From Lautropia sp. (GTDB lineage Bacteria > Pseudomonadota > Gammaproteobacteria > Burkholderiales > Burkholderiaceae_E): 64,000 bases of DNA. The stretch spans positions 508,098 through 572,097 of the forward strand of contig JAUMUG010000001.1 in assembly GCA_030530775.1 (NCBI GenBank), given 5' to 3'. The notes under the pieces are model-generated. The model saw nothing but the letters and a program-made list of their open reading frames with translations, did not search any database and had not been told where the DNA came from. The translations under genes and the position numbers were made by a program. Positions within the stretch are counted from its first letter, which is position 1. Each line of letters starts with the position of its first letter. Shown in pieces: positions 41,301 to 48,826 of the stretch.

Positions 41301-42860
41301 CGACGGCGTAAAGCTGAAGCTGCCGCCGGCGTTGTTGGCGCCTTCCCAGTACAGGTTCCTGAAGTCTTCTGCATGAATCGGTGTGCCTGCCGTCACTGGC
41401 ACGGGGGTTTCCGGATGCTCGGCGGTACCTCGGGCCAGCAGCAGCGCAGGGGTATCGTCCGTGGTCGGCGTATCGGGCGTGATGCTTTCGATGAGGAGAT
41501 AGGCTGGCGCCTTGCTGTCTTCCGTGCCTGCCAGCGTCGTGATGTCGAAGCGCAGCTGCTGATCATGGGCCAGATGCAGCAATGGCTGCTCGTCCGGATA
41601 GTTCGGCACCGCTGGATGTTCGTGCACGGTGATGGTCTGCTCCGGCGCATCCGCAATGATCCTGCCATCGGTGGTGGTGGCCGCGAAGCTGAACTTGCCG
41701 CCGCTGTTGGTCGAGGCATCCCAGCTGATGTGCTGAAAGTCGTCTGCCTTCACCAGATCGCCGACCTTCAGCTGCGTTTCCTGCGCCGTGCCCTGGTGCA
41801 GCACCAGCACGGGCGCCTGGCTGGCGCTCAGGTCATCGGCTGAGATGGCGGTGATGCGGATGGCGCCGGGTGCGCTGTCCGGATCGGTGCCGCTGAACAG
41901 TTGCCGATCGAAGTGCAGCGTACCGTCATGGGCCACCGCCTTGGTTTCGGAGGTTCCCGGATAGCCGGGCACCGGCGGTGCAACCGGTTCCGGTGTGGGC
42001 GTGGGGGCTGGCGTCGGTTCCGCTTCAGGGGCCGGTGTTGGTATCGGGGTGGGTGTCGGCGCCGGCGTCGGTGTGGGCGCTGGCTCCGGTGCCGGTCCGC
42101 CGCCGGGATTCTGCGCGATGGCATCGTCGGGCGATGGCGAAACCCCATGGTCATTGCCTCCGTCGTCGCCTCCGGTGGCCGCAGCCGCTCCCACCGCCAG
42201 CACACCCAGGGCAGCGCCGGCCAGCATCGCCGGGTTGGTGAGCCAACTGCTGGATACAGCGGCGCCGGCGCTCGTGGCGGTTGCCGCACCGGTACCGGCG
42301 GTGGCACCTGCCACCGTCAGTGCAGCGGCATTGCCGATGGCGTTCGCGCCACCGTAGCTCGCCACTTCTCTGCTCAGCGCCATCAGCGCCTCGTCCGAAG
42401 CGCGGCAGAAATGAGCATTCTTCTGCATCGTGTGCACCGGTGCCTGATAATCGACCACGAGGGGCTCGGGCATCGGTGCCAGTGATTCGGGTATCGTCGT
42501 CGGTGACTCGAGCTGTATCGCTGTGGGCGCTGTCGGCTGCGGTGCATCGAGGGTGGCCGGCGGTTGCACGGCCTGCTGTGACGTGCTGTCGGGCACTGGC
42601 CGGGAGGATGCATCGCTTTCCTGCCCGGATGAGGCCCCGCGCCGGGCTGGCTCATCCAACCACCATCGGTTCTCCCAGTCGATTTCCGCTTCCGATCGGA
42701 TATAGTTCTGTGCCAGCATCGTGCCCGGACCCGGGTTGGTGGAATCCGCTCCCGGACCGATGGATGCCTTGTCGATGAGCTGCGCTGCCGCAGTGACGTG
42801 ATGATGCGGGCGCGTCGCCTCCGTCTGCTGTGGAGCAGGGAGTTGATCTGAGGTCTTCAT
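38385..42860 (-). CDS. Large repeat adhesin-like protein: hinge, Pro-rich linker, seven cadherin-like repeats and a reduced C-type-lectin-like unit
   Basis: 1491 residues from the ATG at 42860 (MKTSDQLPAPQQ); an ATG 12 codons earlier is possible. Order: disordered N-terminus (1-200), Ala/Gly-rich hydrophobic hinge (about 205-231, AMLAGAALGVLAVGAAAATGG), Pro/Thr linker (245-300), seven units of about 120 residues (300-1170), then a unit interrupted by a partial C-type-lectin-like domain (about 1210-1330: AYELIKVDGG, FVIEYENY). Each unit ends in a motif like QTITVHExPxxPxY after WNxxxNxGGSFxF. The C-terminus is Leu/Pro-rich (LLEAPLTPPLL). There is no Sec signal peptide. The plan resembles BapA/LapA-type type I-secreted adhesins, but that and the export route are inferred. 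Confidence 0.75.
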   Translation of the reverse strand: MKTSDQLPAPQQTEATRPHHHVTAAAQLIDKASIGPGADSTNPGPGTMLAQNYIRSEAEIDWENRWWLDEPARRGASSGQESDASSRPVPDSTSQQAVQPPATLDAPQPTAPTAIQLESPTTIPESLAPMPEPLVVDYQAPVHTMQKNAHFCRASDEALMALSREVASYGGANAIGNAAALTVAGATAGTGAATATSAGAAVSSSWLTNPAMLAGAALGVLAVGAAAATGGDDGGNDHGVSPSPDDAIAQNPGGGPAPEPAPTPTPAPTPTPIPTPAPEAEPTPAPTPTPEPVAPPVPGYPGTSETKAVAHDGTLHFDRQLFSGTDPDSAPGAIRITAISADDLSASQAPVLVLHQGTAQETQLKVGDLVKADDFQHISWDASTNSGGKFSFAATTTDGRIIADAPEQTITVHEHPAVPNYPDEQPLLHLAHDQQLRFDITTLAGTEDSKAPAYLLIESITPDTPTTDDTPALLLARGTAEHPETPVPVTAGTPIHAEDFRNLYWEGANNAGGSFSFTPSLADGTPVLGSRTQTIRIHELPAAPFYDTASIEKYGVHNGVLTLDRNDFIGSNENGTPALIRIEAIEPRKPLPTDAPSLRIDEDGPGGEAPRAVEVGDVFSADLFDKLQWNLANNEGGSFRFVALDMAREPIIDATGQTVGRTVTIIEDPVAPFYDLDPAPIMVEHGGTLRFVGGTFAGHNGYLPAGIKIVAIDVPGSDADGSGTSGPLVLNGASGTRVLSAGSVVDFDDFANVRWNTAGNGGGSFRFVPVTAEGRQIAGSTEQTITVYESAPAPVYPEVGREVGVALDGSKNLPADLFTGNEAGEAPAKIRIEYEALNPTGNGAQGLILDSNDRGPTPVTSGSIIEQNDFGRLSWNAAENEGGTLRFVPLDGNGKPILGVGEQTVTIYESPGVPDYTGVSHSKRVANGSDAMFTTSSFSGNTSAAKPKPQAAGIRILSIDDIGDTDPEATPLYLKPGTSGRSANLELDTLSVVMAADFSNIVWSTTHNDGGSFRFMPVDSQGRDIEGATAQTVTIHESPPAPVYPASQSITIGWEQNGLIDRSVFAGTDALREPAFIRIMPATASPRGIVENDDKATDRSALTIDRGNGQVEEIVEGSIVAAADFGRIRWDAGTNSGGSITFQALDQNGSTIIGSPIQKVSVDEGAPPKATLSEYDADRPTTEATAVNDGLTYLPREIFLRTGSGDIDDQKRYFKIGNSLAYENDEHDSNMRIIDWENVSRYPGEKPHAYELIKVDGGLSKAEAAARAEAANGKLLSIDESWEGSWLDRVFFGNSDIGGSKDTWFHADSTAERLEGFVIEYENYTIPLRLHHENGNFYEVHAGYIVGEDNLSRLVWDTTHNNGGTFTFQEVQGWRLTQSLDGTGEENHDDPSLPGNQKVAGTVEQTITVTEAEPGKVVIGESGAGLEAVIGAIDGTGALALESDVPAEARVSGNGTATFMQPAPYTATNTIGIHLDTIDPLLEAPLTPPLL

Positions 42861-43082
42861 GATGCTGGCGTTGCCTTTACGGGTCGATTTCAACATCGGA
42901 TGTTGATCGACCGCGTTGGCAGAGGCACTCGATCGGGAGGCGAACGGTCGGTGGCTTGCGTCGAGTGACGACGCTGTGTCGGGCATCCGACAGTGGTTTG
43001 GCCACAAACCGACGAGGGCCATGACCTTTCGATCGTGGCCCCGGTTCGGGCATCCACCCGGCATTCGGCGGATGTTCACCCG

Positions 43083-43119
43083 GTCGTCACCGGGCGCTCA
43101 TCGGGCGCCCGGTGACGAC
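43083..43119 (-). terminator. Long perfect hairpin after the 546-residue adhesin gene
   Basis: GTCGTCACCGGGCGC (43083-43097) pairs perfectly with GCGCCCGGTGACGAC (43105-43119), a 15-bp stem with a 7-nt loop, 16 bp after the stop codon. No T run follows on the minus strand; probably a terminator or mRNA 3'-end stabiliser. Confidence 0.65.
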
Positions 43120-43134
43120 GGTGCGTACCGTGCG

Positions 43135-44775
43135 TCAGATCAGCGGCAGCACGTTGTCGTCCAGCAGCGAAGCCACATCGGCTTTCACGCTCGAGGCGGT
43201 GGCCATATCTCCGAAACCGATGGTCGTGGTGGAAGCCGCTTTTTCGGTCAGCGTCACCGTCTTGTGTTCGCCCACTTCGTTGCCGTCGGCGTCCGTTTCG
43301 ACAAAGGTGATTTTGCCGCCGCTGTTCAGCAGCGAGTTCCAGCTCAGTTTGTCCAGCTGGCTGTTCAGCAGCTCATAACCTTCGTCCAGCCGGACCGAGG
43401 TGCCGTCGTTGTTGAGCTTCAGCGGGCTTTCGTAGGCTTCGTACTCGATGACGAACAGATTCAGTTTGCCGCCGAAGTCATAGAGCATGTTGAGCGACGG
43501 TGCCGACGTGTCCGGATCCCACGAGTTGGTGATCGCACCGTAGTTGGCTGTGCCGTTCTCGGTGACGCCGTCGCTCGGATCGCCGTCGGTGGGCAGCAGC
43601 TGCGTACCCAGCTTGTAACCGTAGTTGGCCCAGTCGGCAGCCGTGAAGTCTGCGCCGCTGGTCCATTTCCAACCGCCATCCACCGTGGTGGCACCGACGT
43701 CCTGGCTCAAGCCGACCCAGGCGCCGCCGGCCAGACCTGCGTAATCCCATGGGGCGTCACCCTGCAGTCCGTACAGACGGCTGGACAGGTTGGCGCGCAG
43801 GAACTCGGCTTCGGCTGCATCGTCGATCACCACCAGCTTGCCGCCCAGCGCCGCTGCGCGGGCCTGGGCTTCGGCCCAGGTGACCCCGCCGTCGACTCGG
43901 ATGACTTCGTAGGCATTCGTTTGCTCGCCGTTGTCGCCCTCGAAGACACGATAGATACGCTGGTCCAGATCGGCTGTGTTTTCCGCGGCTTCGATCTTCA
44001 GGATCTTGATGCCGTTTCCGGCATTGCTCAGTGCCGAGGTAAAGGTGCCTGCATGCAGATCGGTGACGGTATTGTTGGCCACGATCGGGGCGCTCAGCGT
44101 GCCTTCTGCCAGGCCGGAAACCGTAGGCGTGTTTGGCGTGGTCGGCGTCGTGGTGGTGTCGGTGGTCGTGCCGGTGTCGCCGGCGTTGTCCGTGCCGCTC
44201 CCGGTGCCGCCGTCGGTGGTCGTGCCCGTGCCCGTACCAGTCGTGTTCGGCGGGGTGGTGTCGGTGGTCGTGTCGGTGTCCGTGCCGACCGTGCCGGCGG
44301 TATTGGTACTGGTTTTGGACGTGGTGTTGTTGCCATCCGAACCACCACTGGCGGCGGCTGCGACGCCGGCCACGCCGACGACGCCGGCTGCGACGATCCA
44401 GGGGTTGTAGCCCGAGCTGGCCGTTGCAGAGGAGGCTGCCGTGCCCGCGGTGCCTGCTTCGGCAGCGCTGTCTGCGGCAGCGGCGCCTTCGGCAGAGATT
44501 GCGGCGGCAGCCGGTACGGCGGTTGCCGCGTCGGTCGTAGCGGTTTCAGCGATGGCTTCGGCAGATGGCTTGGCAGCTTCTTCGACCTGTGCAGCGGCTT
44601 TTTTCTCGGCCGCTTCCTTTTCGGCCAACGCCCGCCTGGTCAGCTCGGCCTGGTCGGCACTTTGCTGTGCAAGCCGGAAAGTGCCAGCGTTGACAGAGCG
44701 ACCAGCAGCCAGAGTCGATTGAGCGGAAGCGTTGGTAGCCTGCAGGCTGGGGGTGTTGGAGGTTTGCGTGGTCAT
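43135..44775 (-). CDS. Adhesin-like protein with a C-type-lectin-like domain nested in a cadherin-like repeat
   Basis: 546 residues. N-terminal 120 residues are Ala/Glu-rich and coiled-coil prone (AELTRRALAEKEAAEKKAAAQ). A hydrophobic hinge (about 123-144, WIVAAGVVGVAGVAAAASGG) and a Thr/Gly linker (145-225) follow. A beta repeat starts near 240 (GIKILKIEAAEN), is interrupted by a C-type-lectin-like domain (about 286-445: AYEVIRVDGG, TWAEAQARAAALGGKL, AWVGLSQD, WKW, FVIEYEAY), and resumes (SPLKL, LDKLSWNSLLNSGGKITF). It ends LLDDNVLPLI. Probably surface-exposed and ligand-binding; cysteines typical of animal lectins are absent. First of two adhesin genes left of the foreign island. Confidence 0.75.
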   Translation of the reverse strand: MTTQTSNTPSLQATNASAQSTLAAGRSVNAGTFRLAQQSADQAELTRRALAEKEAAEKKAAAQVEEAAKPSAEAIAETATTDAATAVPAAAAISAEGAAAADSAAEAGTAGTAASSATASSGYNPWIVAAGVVGVAGVAAAASGGSDGNNTTSKTSTNTAGTVGTDTDTTTDTTPPNTTGTGTGTTTDGGTGSGTDNAGDTGTTTDTTTTPTTPNTPTVSGLAEGTLSAPIVANNTVTDLHAGTFTSALSNAGNGIKILKIEAAENTADLDQRIYRVFEGDNGEQTNAYEVIRVDGGVTWAEAQARAAALGGKLVVIDDAAEAEFLRANLSSRLYGLQGDAPWDYAGLAGGAWVGLSQDVGATTVDGGWKWTSGADFTAADWANYGYKLGTQLLPTDGDPSDGVTENGTANYGAITNSWDPDTSAPSLNMLYDFGGKLNLFVIEYEAYESPLKLNNDGTSVRLDEGYELLNSQLDKLSWNSLLNSGGKITFVETDADGNEVGEHKTVTLTEKAASTTTIGFGDMATASSVKADVASLLDDNVLPLI

Positions 44776-45784
44776 AGAGGTCTCGCAATAAGATCAAGCA
44801 CCGAACGCGAGCGGCCGGGTCGGGAAAAGGAGCCGACCTCTCGCGGATTTTGTTGCTAGCAAACGACTGTCGATCACAGTGTGTCGTGTTTGCAGCGCGG
44901 GGCGAATAGTGGCTGTAGGCTGACGAATCGCGGGCTTTGGCCGATGGGCGGTATCCGGCAGCCGACGAACGGTTTTTTATGTGAGGCTCGTCACGCTGCT
45001 GTTACATGGCTTTTTGTGGTATAGGCATGGGGCGCGATCGATGGGTGGCAGGCCGAGGCATCGAGGGCGGTGCAGGGGGGACGTGAGCATGTGCACGCCC
45101 TGGCATCAGATGTAGTCCACCATCAATGGGCTGATGAATGCTGTTAGTACATTGGACTGCTACCGTAATCAGCTCGGCAGCGTCAATGCGTAGTTGGGCA
45201 AGTTCCTGGACGGGTCTCCTACTTACTGTGACACCTCGCGTCTCGGCTGCCGGGTGCCCGGATGCCGAGCGCGCCGCTCGGGAGCAAAACCGCAATCTGG
45301 CGAGCGAAACTCAGAAGAAGGCGATCAACGCCGCGCTTTTCAAGGGCCTGGAACAACAGCAATGCAACCTTACTGCTGACGCTCGCCAATTCGAACGGTT
45401 CTGGTCAGCGGCGTAAGGGCCACGATCGGCGAGATATAGGCTATCGGTTTCGCCAAATAGGAAAACCTGCTCCTGTAAATCCATGGCTTGCTGATCGCGC
45501 AGCAGAACGCTGCGAAAGCCAGGATGCAGGCGCAGGCTCCAAGATGGCCGCCAGAGAAAAGACACGCCGGCTATCTTCTTGGCGTCAACCATCTACGACC
45601 TGCTGGCTAACGCACATGAGCTTGCCGTTGAGCTGGGTGCCACGAAGCCTGCCGCAACGCATGGCGCCGGCCGAATCTATGGCATCGCGCACATGAGATT
45701 CGGGGTTCATTCGGGTGGGCTAGATGGTAAACTTGGCCAAACTTTGGAAGACTTCGCCGCGCGACACCAAGCGAGCCGCCTGAC
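44776..45784. other. 1-kb gene-poor region, left junction of the foreign island
   Basis: The first 230 bp are the upstream region of the adhesin gene, with a T6 run and a CRP-like site. From about 45165 the composition changes. Short frames exist (for example 45138-45416 on the plus strand, ending in a plausible protein-like tail around KKAINAALFKGLEQQQ, and 45311-45592 on the minus strand), but none is recognisable; they look like decayed mobile-element DNA. CTTGGCCAAACTTTGG at 45732-45747 resembles the inverse of a sequence at the island's right end. Confidence 0.45.
44980..44995. promoter_or_regulatory. CRP-like half-palindrome upstream of the 546-residue adhesin gene
   Basis: TGTGA at 44980-44984, a 6-bp spacer and TCACG at 44991-44995 match the CRP consensus TGTGA-N6-TCACA at nine of ten positions. 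It is about 205 bp upstream of the adhesin start. A cyclic-nucleotide-binding protein gene is at 61675, but nothing shows that it binds DNA. Confidence 0.3.
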
Positions 45785-45985
45785 ATGAATCAACCCGATA
45801 GTGAAATTCTCACGCTGGATGAAGTGGCGGTCTACCTCAAGGCAGGGAAAAAGACCGTGTACCGGCTGGCCCAGCAGGGGGAGATACCGGGATTCAAGCT
45901 GGGCGGCACCTGGCGGTTTCGTCGCAGCGAGTTGGATCGCTGGATTGCCGCGCAGATAGCCGAGAAAACGCAGGACAAGACATGA
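45785..45985 (+). CDS. Excisionase/MerR-type helix-turn-helix protein (HTH_17)
   Basis: 66 residues. LTLDEVAVYLKAGKKTVYRLAQ forms the helix-turn-helix, followed by IPGFKLGGTWRFRRSELDRWI, the wing and recognition signature of excisionase-family DNA-binding proteins. It is too small to be more than a DNA-binding module and probably regulates the genes behind it. Its TGA overlaps the ATG of the 21-codon ORF (ATGA), so the whole block is likely one translationally coupled operon. Confidence 0.88.
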   Translation: MNQPDSEILTLDEVAVYLKAGKKTVYRLAQQGEIPGFKLGGTWRFRRSELDRWIAAQIAEKTQDKT

Positions 45986-46047
45986 GCGCCCCGAAAAACG
46001 ACAGCAACCAGGCGGCCTCGCCCCGAGAGGGGGCTGCACGCCCATGA
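45982..46047 (+). CDS. 21-codon bridging ORF between the HTH and methyltransferase genes
   Basis: ATG at 45982 overlaps the HTH stop (ATGA), and its own TGA at 46045-46047 overlaps the methyltransferase ATG at 46044 (ATGA). The 21-residue product is polar (MSAPKNDSNQ start). Overlaps at both ends suggest it carries ribosomes from one gene to the next rather than encoding a functional protein, though a real micropeptide cannot be excluded. Confidence 0.45.
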   Translation: MSAPKNDSNQAASPREGAARP

Positions 46048-48826
46048 ATGCCGTAGAAATCGAACAAGCCATCACAGACCTTGCGGAGCAGCCCTTTGAC
46101 CCCGCAGAGTTCCCCTACTCCTTTCTCGAAGCCTTTGGCAACAAGGCGACGACCATCAAGCGCCTGCGCGCGGGGGCGTCGAACAAGTCCGACCTCGGCG
46201 GTGTTCTCCAGACCAGCAACATCCATATTCTGACCTGCGACGCTGGACGGGTGACGCAGACGTTGGCCGCTCTCAAAGCCAGCCCGGCGACGGCCAAGGC
46301 CAAGGCGAGTTTATCCTCGCCACGGACGGCGCGGACTTCGAGGCCGAAGACCTGACCAGCGGCGAGACAGTCGCCTGTGCCTTCAAAGACTTTCCCGACC
46401 ACTTCGGTTTCTTCCTGCCGCTGGCGGGCATCAGCACCGTCCGCCAGATCAGCGAAAACGCCTTCGACATCCGGGCCACCAGCCGCCTGAACCGTCTGTA
46501 CGTCGAGCTGCTGAAAGACAACCCCGAATGGGGCGCGGCGGAGCGCCGCCACGACATGAACAAGCTCATGGCGCGGCTGATCTTCTGCTTTTTTGCCGAG
46601 GACACCGACATTTTCGTCGGCAAGGGCCGCTTCACCGAAACCGTCGCGCAGATGAGCGCTAAGGACTCGTCGAACACGCACGAGGTTCTCGCCACGCTGT
46701 TCCGCACCATGAACACCAAGCGCGAGGACCGGGCTGCCGCCAGGATTCCCCGATGGGCCGAAGACTTCCCCTACGTCAATGGGCAGTTGTTCTCTGGTGG
46801 CGACGAAGTGCCGCGATTTAGCAGAATTGCCCGATCCTACCTATTGCACGTTGGCGGGTTGGATTGGACCAAGATCAACCCTGACATCTTCGGCTCGATG
46901 ATCCAGGCCGTTGCCGAGGACGAGGAGCGCGGCGAGCTGGGGATGCACTACACCAGCGTCCCTAACATCCTGAAGGTCTTGAATCCGCTGTTCCTCGACG
47001 ATCTGCGGGAGAAGCTGGAGGAAGCGGGCGATAACGCTCGCATGTTGCTCAACCTGCGTAAGCGCATCGCCAGGATCAGGGTCTTCGACCCGGCCTGCGG
47101 TTCCGGCAACTTCCTGGTCATCGCCTACAAGGAAATGCGCGCCATCGAGGCCGAGATCAACCGGCGGCGCGGTGAAACGGATCGCGCATCAGAAATCCCG
47201 GTTACCAACTTTCGGGGGATCGAGCTACGCGACTTCCCGGCGGAGATCGCCCGCCTCGCGCTGGTCATCGCCGAGTATCAGTGCGATGTGCTGTACCGCG
47301 GCCAGAAGCTGGCGTTGGCCGAGTTTCTACCTCTACGCAACGAAAACTGGATTACCTGCGGCAACGCGCTGCGGCTCGACTGGTTGAGCATTTGCCCGCC
47401 GACTGGAACCGGCGTGAAGTTACAAGGGGATGATCTCTTCGAGACGCCGCTCGATCAGGCCGAGATAGATTTCGAGAACGAGGGCGGTGAAACGTATATC
47501 TGTGGGAATCCACCCTACTTGGGAAGTCGTGCCCAAACAAAGTCCCAAAAAGAGGACTTGCTGTTAGTGGCCGGTCAATACACCGACAGTTCCGGCGTGC
47601 TGGACTATGTTGCCGGGTGGTTTATTAAGGCCGCCGAGTATGGAAAGGCTGCCAAGAGCGCTGCGGCATTCGTGGCAACGAACTCGATATGTCAGGGGCA
47701 GCAAGCACCTGCCCTGTGGCCAATTGTGTTTGCAGGTGGCCACGAGATTATCTTCGCTCACACCAGCTTTAAGTGGGCCAACCTCGCTAGTCACAACGCT
47801 GGTGTGACCGTCGTGATAGTTGCTATATCGAGACAGCCCAGCCGGTCCAGAAGGCTATTTTCTACACTGAATAATGGCGAGTCGCTTGCAACCGAGGTCG
47901 ACAATATCAACCCGTACCTCGCGCCCTCCAGGAACGTCTTTGTTAGTGCGCGAAGCAGCCACGTTGCTGGACTCGATGCACTGGACCGGGGAAGCGCTCC
48001 CACAGATGATGGCGCGTTCTTCTTTGACCAATCTGGTTATGCAGTCGCGGTGTCCGGCTCTTCAGAGGTCGCGGCAGTCCTTCACAGGGCGGTAGGGGGG
48101 GCAGATTTCATACGCGGAAACACGCGATGGATCATGAAGATCGAAAAGGACGATCTGAAAAACGAGGTGGTGTCCGCTTTCGCCCAGCCGATTCTTGATA
48201 GGGTTTCTGCGTTTCGTGCCGCGAGCAAGAAGAAAGCGACGCAGCAATACGCCAATCGCCCCTTCGAGTTCCCGGAGGATCGTCATTTCGCCGGGAGGAA
48301 GTTATTTGTTCCTCAGCTCATGTCTGAGGGGCGCGACTATGTAACGTGTGGCCTATTGGAGGACGATTGCCTTGTCCTCGCTCCCCACTTTCAAGCTCCC
48401 GCGAATGAACTGCATGTTCTCGCGCTCATTTCGTCCCGCTTGCACGCAGTGTGGGTTGAGGCCGTCTGCGGCAAGTTGGAGACGCGCATCCGCTACTCCA
48501 ACACCCTAGGCTGGAACACCTTCCCGGTGCCGACGCTGACCGAGAAAAACAAGGCCGATCTCACGCGCTGCGCGGAGGACATCCTATTGGCGCGCGAGCA
48601 TCATTTCCCGGCGACCATCGCGGACCTGTACGACCCCGAGAACATGCCCGTCGACCTGCGCGCCGCCCATGATCGCAACGACGAAGTGCTGGAGCGCATC
48701 TACATCGGTCGGCGCTTCAAGAACGATACCGAGCGGCTGGAAAAGCTGTTTGACCTCTATACCAAGATGACCGCTTCGGCTGCACCGGCTAAGGGCAAGA
48801 AGCGCAAGGCGGGAGCCAACGCATGA
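46044..48826 (+). pseudogene. MmeI-like class I SAM-dependent DNA methyltransferase, frameshifted near codon 88
   Basis: Frame 46044 encodes MNAVEIEQAITDLAEQPFD to SPATAKAKA. At about 46308 the frame must shift by one base to continue as FILATDGADFEAEDL, then stays open to 48826; inserting one A (gcgag to gcgaag) restores about 927 residues. Helical spacer LIFCFFAEDTDIF is near residue 175, SAM motif I DPACGSGNF near 350, catalytic NPPY (GNPPYLGSR) near 487, then a target-recognition region and C-terminal domain, the MmeI order. I see no D-ExK nuclease motif at the N-terminus, so it probably modifies only. It may be a true inactivation, phase switch or sequencing error. Its stop overlaps the helicase ATG. 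Confidence 0.82.

Noticed and set aside
42000..42120. Simple repeat tract rich in GGTGTxGGCG units
   Set aside because: It is the coding sequence of the Pro/Thr/Ala linker in the large adhesin, not an independent repeat element.
45311..45592. Minus-strand open frame of 93 codons in the left island junction
   Set aside because: It has no start context, no family resemblance and a poor amino-acid pattern; treated as decayed DNA.
45579..45788. Plus-strand open frame of 69 codons before the HTH gene
   Set aside because: It overlaps the HTH start and shows no domain; the composition does not favour coding.
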